Source: Gammaproteobacteria bacterium | Lineage (GTDB): Bacteria; Pseudomonadota; Gammaproteobacteria; Immundisolibacterales; Immundisolibacteraceae | Length of the DNA: 5,853 bases | Direction: 5' to 3' | NCBI GenBank assembly: GCA_003526065.1 | Contig: DQBD01000005.1 | Location: forward strand, 1 to 5,853 | Part shown: positions 4,472-5,853 of the stretch, piece by piece | How the letters are laid out: the number at the start of each line of letters is the position of its first letter | Numbering within the stretch: position 1 is the stretch's first letter | Made by a program: the position numbers and the translations under genes | The notes under the pieces: generated by a model | Told to the model about the DNA's origin: nothing | The model's input: only the letters and a program-made list of their open reading frames with translations | The model's database searches: none

Positions 4472-5041
4472 ATGTCCTCGTCACTGATCCAGCAAAGCCT
4501 TACCGAACACCGCGCCGCACTCGAGACCGTGAGCGCCATGGCGCCCGAAATCCTGCGCGCGGCCGAGTCCATCACCCAGACGCTGCGCCGGGGTGGACGC
4601 GTGTTCGCCTGCGGCAATGGCGGCTCGGCAGCCGACGCCCAGCATTTCGCCGCTGAACTGACAGGCCGGTTCGAACGCGAACGCCGCGGGCTCGCTGGGA
4701 TCGCTCTGACCACCGACACCTCGGCGCTGACCGCCATCGGCAACGACTACGGCTTCGATGCGGTTTTCGCACGCCAACTGGAGGCGCTTGGCCAGTCCGG
4801 TGATCTGTTGCTCGCGCTCAGCACGTCCGGCCATTCGCCGAATGTCGTGCGCGCCGTCGAGACCGCCCGCGCGCACGACATCGGCACGCTGGGACTGTTG
4901 GGGCGGGATGGCGGCGCCATGGCCGACCTGGTCGATCAGGCCTTGATCGTCCCCGCGACCCGAACCGCACGCGTCCAGGAAATGCATATCCTGATCCTGC
5001 ATCTGTTATGCGAGGCCATCGACGACACGGATCCCGGCTAA
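4472..5041 (+). CDS. gmhA: Phosphoheptose (D-sedoheptulose-7-phosphate) isomerase
   Basis: A 189-aa SIS-domain protein of GmhA length, converting sedoheptulose 7-phosphate to D-glycero-D-manno-heptose 7-phosphate, the first step to ADP- or GDP-heptose for LPS core or capsule/EPS. The sugar-phosphate motif ACGNGGSAADAQH (46-58) and the second SIS loop STSGHS (117-122) are intact. The four zinc ligands of GmhA are present at matching spacing: His58, Glu62, Gln169 and His177 (E. coli His61, Glu65, Gln172, His180). His177 separates it from the related replication factor DiaA, which I recall as having Asn there. The start at 4472 matches the family; its ribosome binding site is weak (GAGC-like about 10 nt upstream). 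It sits downstream of the ops element and 54 bp before rfbA on the same strand, as the first biosynthetic gene of the locus. Whether it serves general LPS heptose or a locus-specific heptose cannot be told from this window. Confidence 0.9.
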   Translation: MSSSLIQQSLTEHRAALETVSAMAPEILRAAESITQTLRRGGRVFACGNGGSAADAQHFAAELTGRFERERRGLAGIALTTDTSALTAIGNDYGFDAVFARQLEALGQSGDLLLALSTSGHSPNVVRAVETARAHDIGTLGLLGRDGGAMADLVDQALIVPATRTARVQEMHILILHLLCEAIDDTDPG

Positions 5042-5095
5042 CGCTCATTCGCATCACGAGATGTCGCTCTATCCGCCCATGAAAGAGCCGCCCCC

Positions 5096-5853
5096 ATGCT
5101 CATGTCCAACTCGACACCGCGCAAAGGCATCCTGCTTGCCGGCGGCTCCGGCACCCGGCTCTATCCACTCACGGTTGGGGTGAGCAAGCAGCTTATGCCG
5201 GTCTATGACAAACCGATGGTCTACTACCCCCTGTCCACGCTGATGCTGACCGGCATCCGCGAGGTCCTGATCATCACCACACCTCACGACGCCGAAGCTT
5301 TCGCGCGCGTGCTCGGCGATGGCCGCCAATGGGGCATGACGCTGCACTATGCGGCGCAGCCCCAACCCGACGGCATCGCCCAAGCGCTGCTGATCGGCCA
5401 GACATTCCTTGACGGCGCGCCCTCGGCGCTGGTGCTCGGGGACAATATCTTCTTCGGTCATGGCCTTGCCGAATCGCTGGCCGCCGCCCATGCGCAGCCG
5501 AACGGTGCGACGGTATTCGGCTATTGGGTTCGCGATCCGGAACGTTACGGCGTGGTGGAATTCGACGACACGGGCCGGGCCCGATCAATCGAGGAAAAGC
5601 CGGCGCGGCCGCGCTCGAACTACGCCGTCACCGGGCTTTACTTCTACGATGAAACCGCGCCGGCCCGCGCCACTGAATTACGCCCCTCGGCCCGCGGGGA
5701 GCTCGAGATCACCGACCTCAACAACGCCTATCTGGCCGATGGCGCCCTGCGCGTGGAGCGGCTGGGCCGGGGTCAAGCCTGGCTCGATACCGGCACCCAT
5801 GATTCCCTGCTGGACGCAGCCAATTTTGTCCAGGTGATGCAGGCGCGCCAGGG
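5096..5853 (+). CDS. rfbA: Glucose-1-phosphate thymidylyltransferase, 3'-truncated by window edge
   Basis: RfbA/RmlA joins dTTP and glucose 1-phosphate to give dTDP-glucose, the first step towards dTDP-rhamnose and other dTDP-deoxysugars of O-antigen and EPS. The 252 complete residues cover most of the roughly 290-aa enzyme. Visible motifs are the nucleotide-binding loop [13 protein letters not shown] (14-26) with [21 protein letters not shown] (30-50), QPDGIAQA (90-97), and LGDNIFFGH (114-122) with the metal-binding Asp116. Further along are [12 protein letters not shown] (145-156), EEKP (166-169), [11 protein letters not shown] (175-185), [10 protein letters not shown] (198-207) and AWLDTGTH (228-235). 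ATG at 5096 is taken because GAG at 5084-5086 is 9 nt away; ATG at 5102, two codons later, is equally possible. It follows gmhA by 54 bp with no terminator, so it is probably co-transcribed. The missing 40 or so C-terminal residues lie beyond the right edge. No frameshift or key-residue loss is seen. Confidence 0.95.
   Translation, partial: MLMSNSTPRKGILLAGGSGTRLYPLTVGVSKQLMPVYDKPMVYYPLSTLMLTGIREVLIITTPHDAEAFARVLGDGRQWGMTLHYAAQPQPDGIAQALLIGQTFLDGAPSALVLGDNIFFGHGLAESLAAAHAQPNGATVFGYWVRDPERYGVVEFDDTGRARSIEEKPARPRSNYAVTGLYFYDETAPARATELRPSARGELEITDLNNAYLADGALRVERLGRGQAWLDTGTHDSLLDAANFVQVMQARQ

Noticed and set aside
4434..4487. 17-codon plus-strand frame overlapping the gmhA start, a possible leader peptide
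   Set aside because: No ribosome binding site, and the proposed local start site (about 4439) would lie inside it.
1..5853. CRISPR array, tRNA/rRNA genes, insertion sequence or integrase
   Set aside because: No regularly spaced long direct repeats, no recognisable RNA gene sequence, and no transposase or recombinase coding sequence were seen on reading both strands.

Overview
The window looks like a stretch of a GC-rich proteobacterial chromosome, most likely gammaproteobacterial. The reasons are the RfaH-type antiterminator with a matching ops element, a guaB-guaA purine operon, an outer-membrane-type NlpE-like lipoprotein, and an exopolysaccharide/LPS-type sugar-nucleotide locus. It appears to span a junction between a conserved housekeeping segment (left, minus strand) and the start of a cell-surface polysaccharide locus (right, plus strand).

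Left, minus strand (1-2912): the first ten codons of guaA (GMP synthetase) are cut by the window edge. They lie 60 bp downstream of a complete guaB (IMP dehydrogenase, 488 aa). guaB has a clear promoter with a perfect TATAAT and a perfect 8-bp inverted repeat in the -35/-10 spacer. Upstream of guaB is an NlpE-like lipoprotein gene. Further upstream is a 111-aa basic, probably DNA-binding protein that I cannot name, of a general kind often carried on mobile elements. It starts with GTG behind a good ribosome binding site, in a local AT-rich pocket (about 34% GC over 2891-2960). A spaced inverted repeat precedes it.

Middle (2913-3441): a 529-bp divergent intergenic region with no convincing gene. 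It holds the upstream signals of both the leftward DNA-binding gene and the rightward polysaccharide operon: several short palindromes, a GCGCCA repeat cluster and a plausible sigma70 promoter at 3386-3414.

Right, plus strand (3442-5853): an EPS-associated MarR-family regulator overlaps by one base (TGATG) a 165-aa RfaH-like NusG paralogue. A 137-bp gap follows, and then gmhA (sedoheptulose-7-phosphate isomerase) and rfbA/rmlA (glucose-1-phosphate thymidylyltransferase, cut by the right edge).

The most notable observation is an exact 12/12 match to the enterobacterial ops element (GGCGGTAGCGTG) at 4391-4402, in the gap between the RfaH-like gene and gmhA. The locus therefore appears to carry its own antiterminator together with its DNA recruitment site just ahead of the biosynthetic genes. 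A MarR-type regulator is translationally coupled to the antiterminator. The inference is a self-contained, cis-encoded regulatory cassette: initiation control by the MarR-like protein and elongation control by RfaH at ops. It would govern heptose-type and dTDP-sugar precursor genes and whatever follows them beyond the window.
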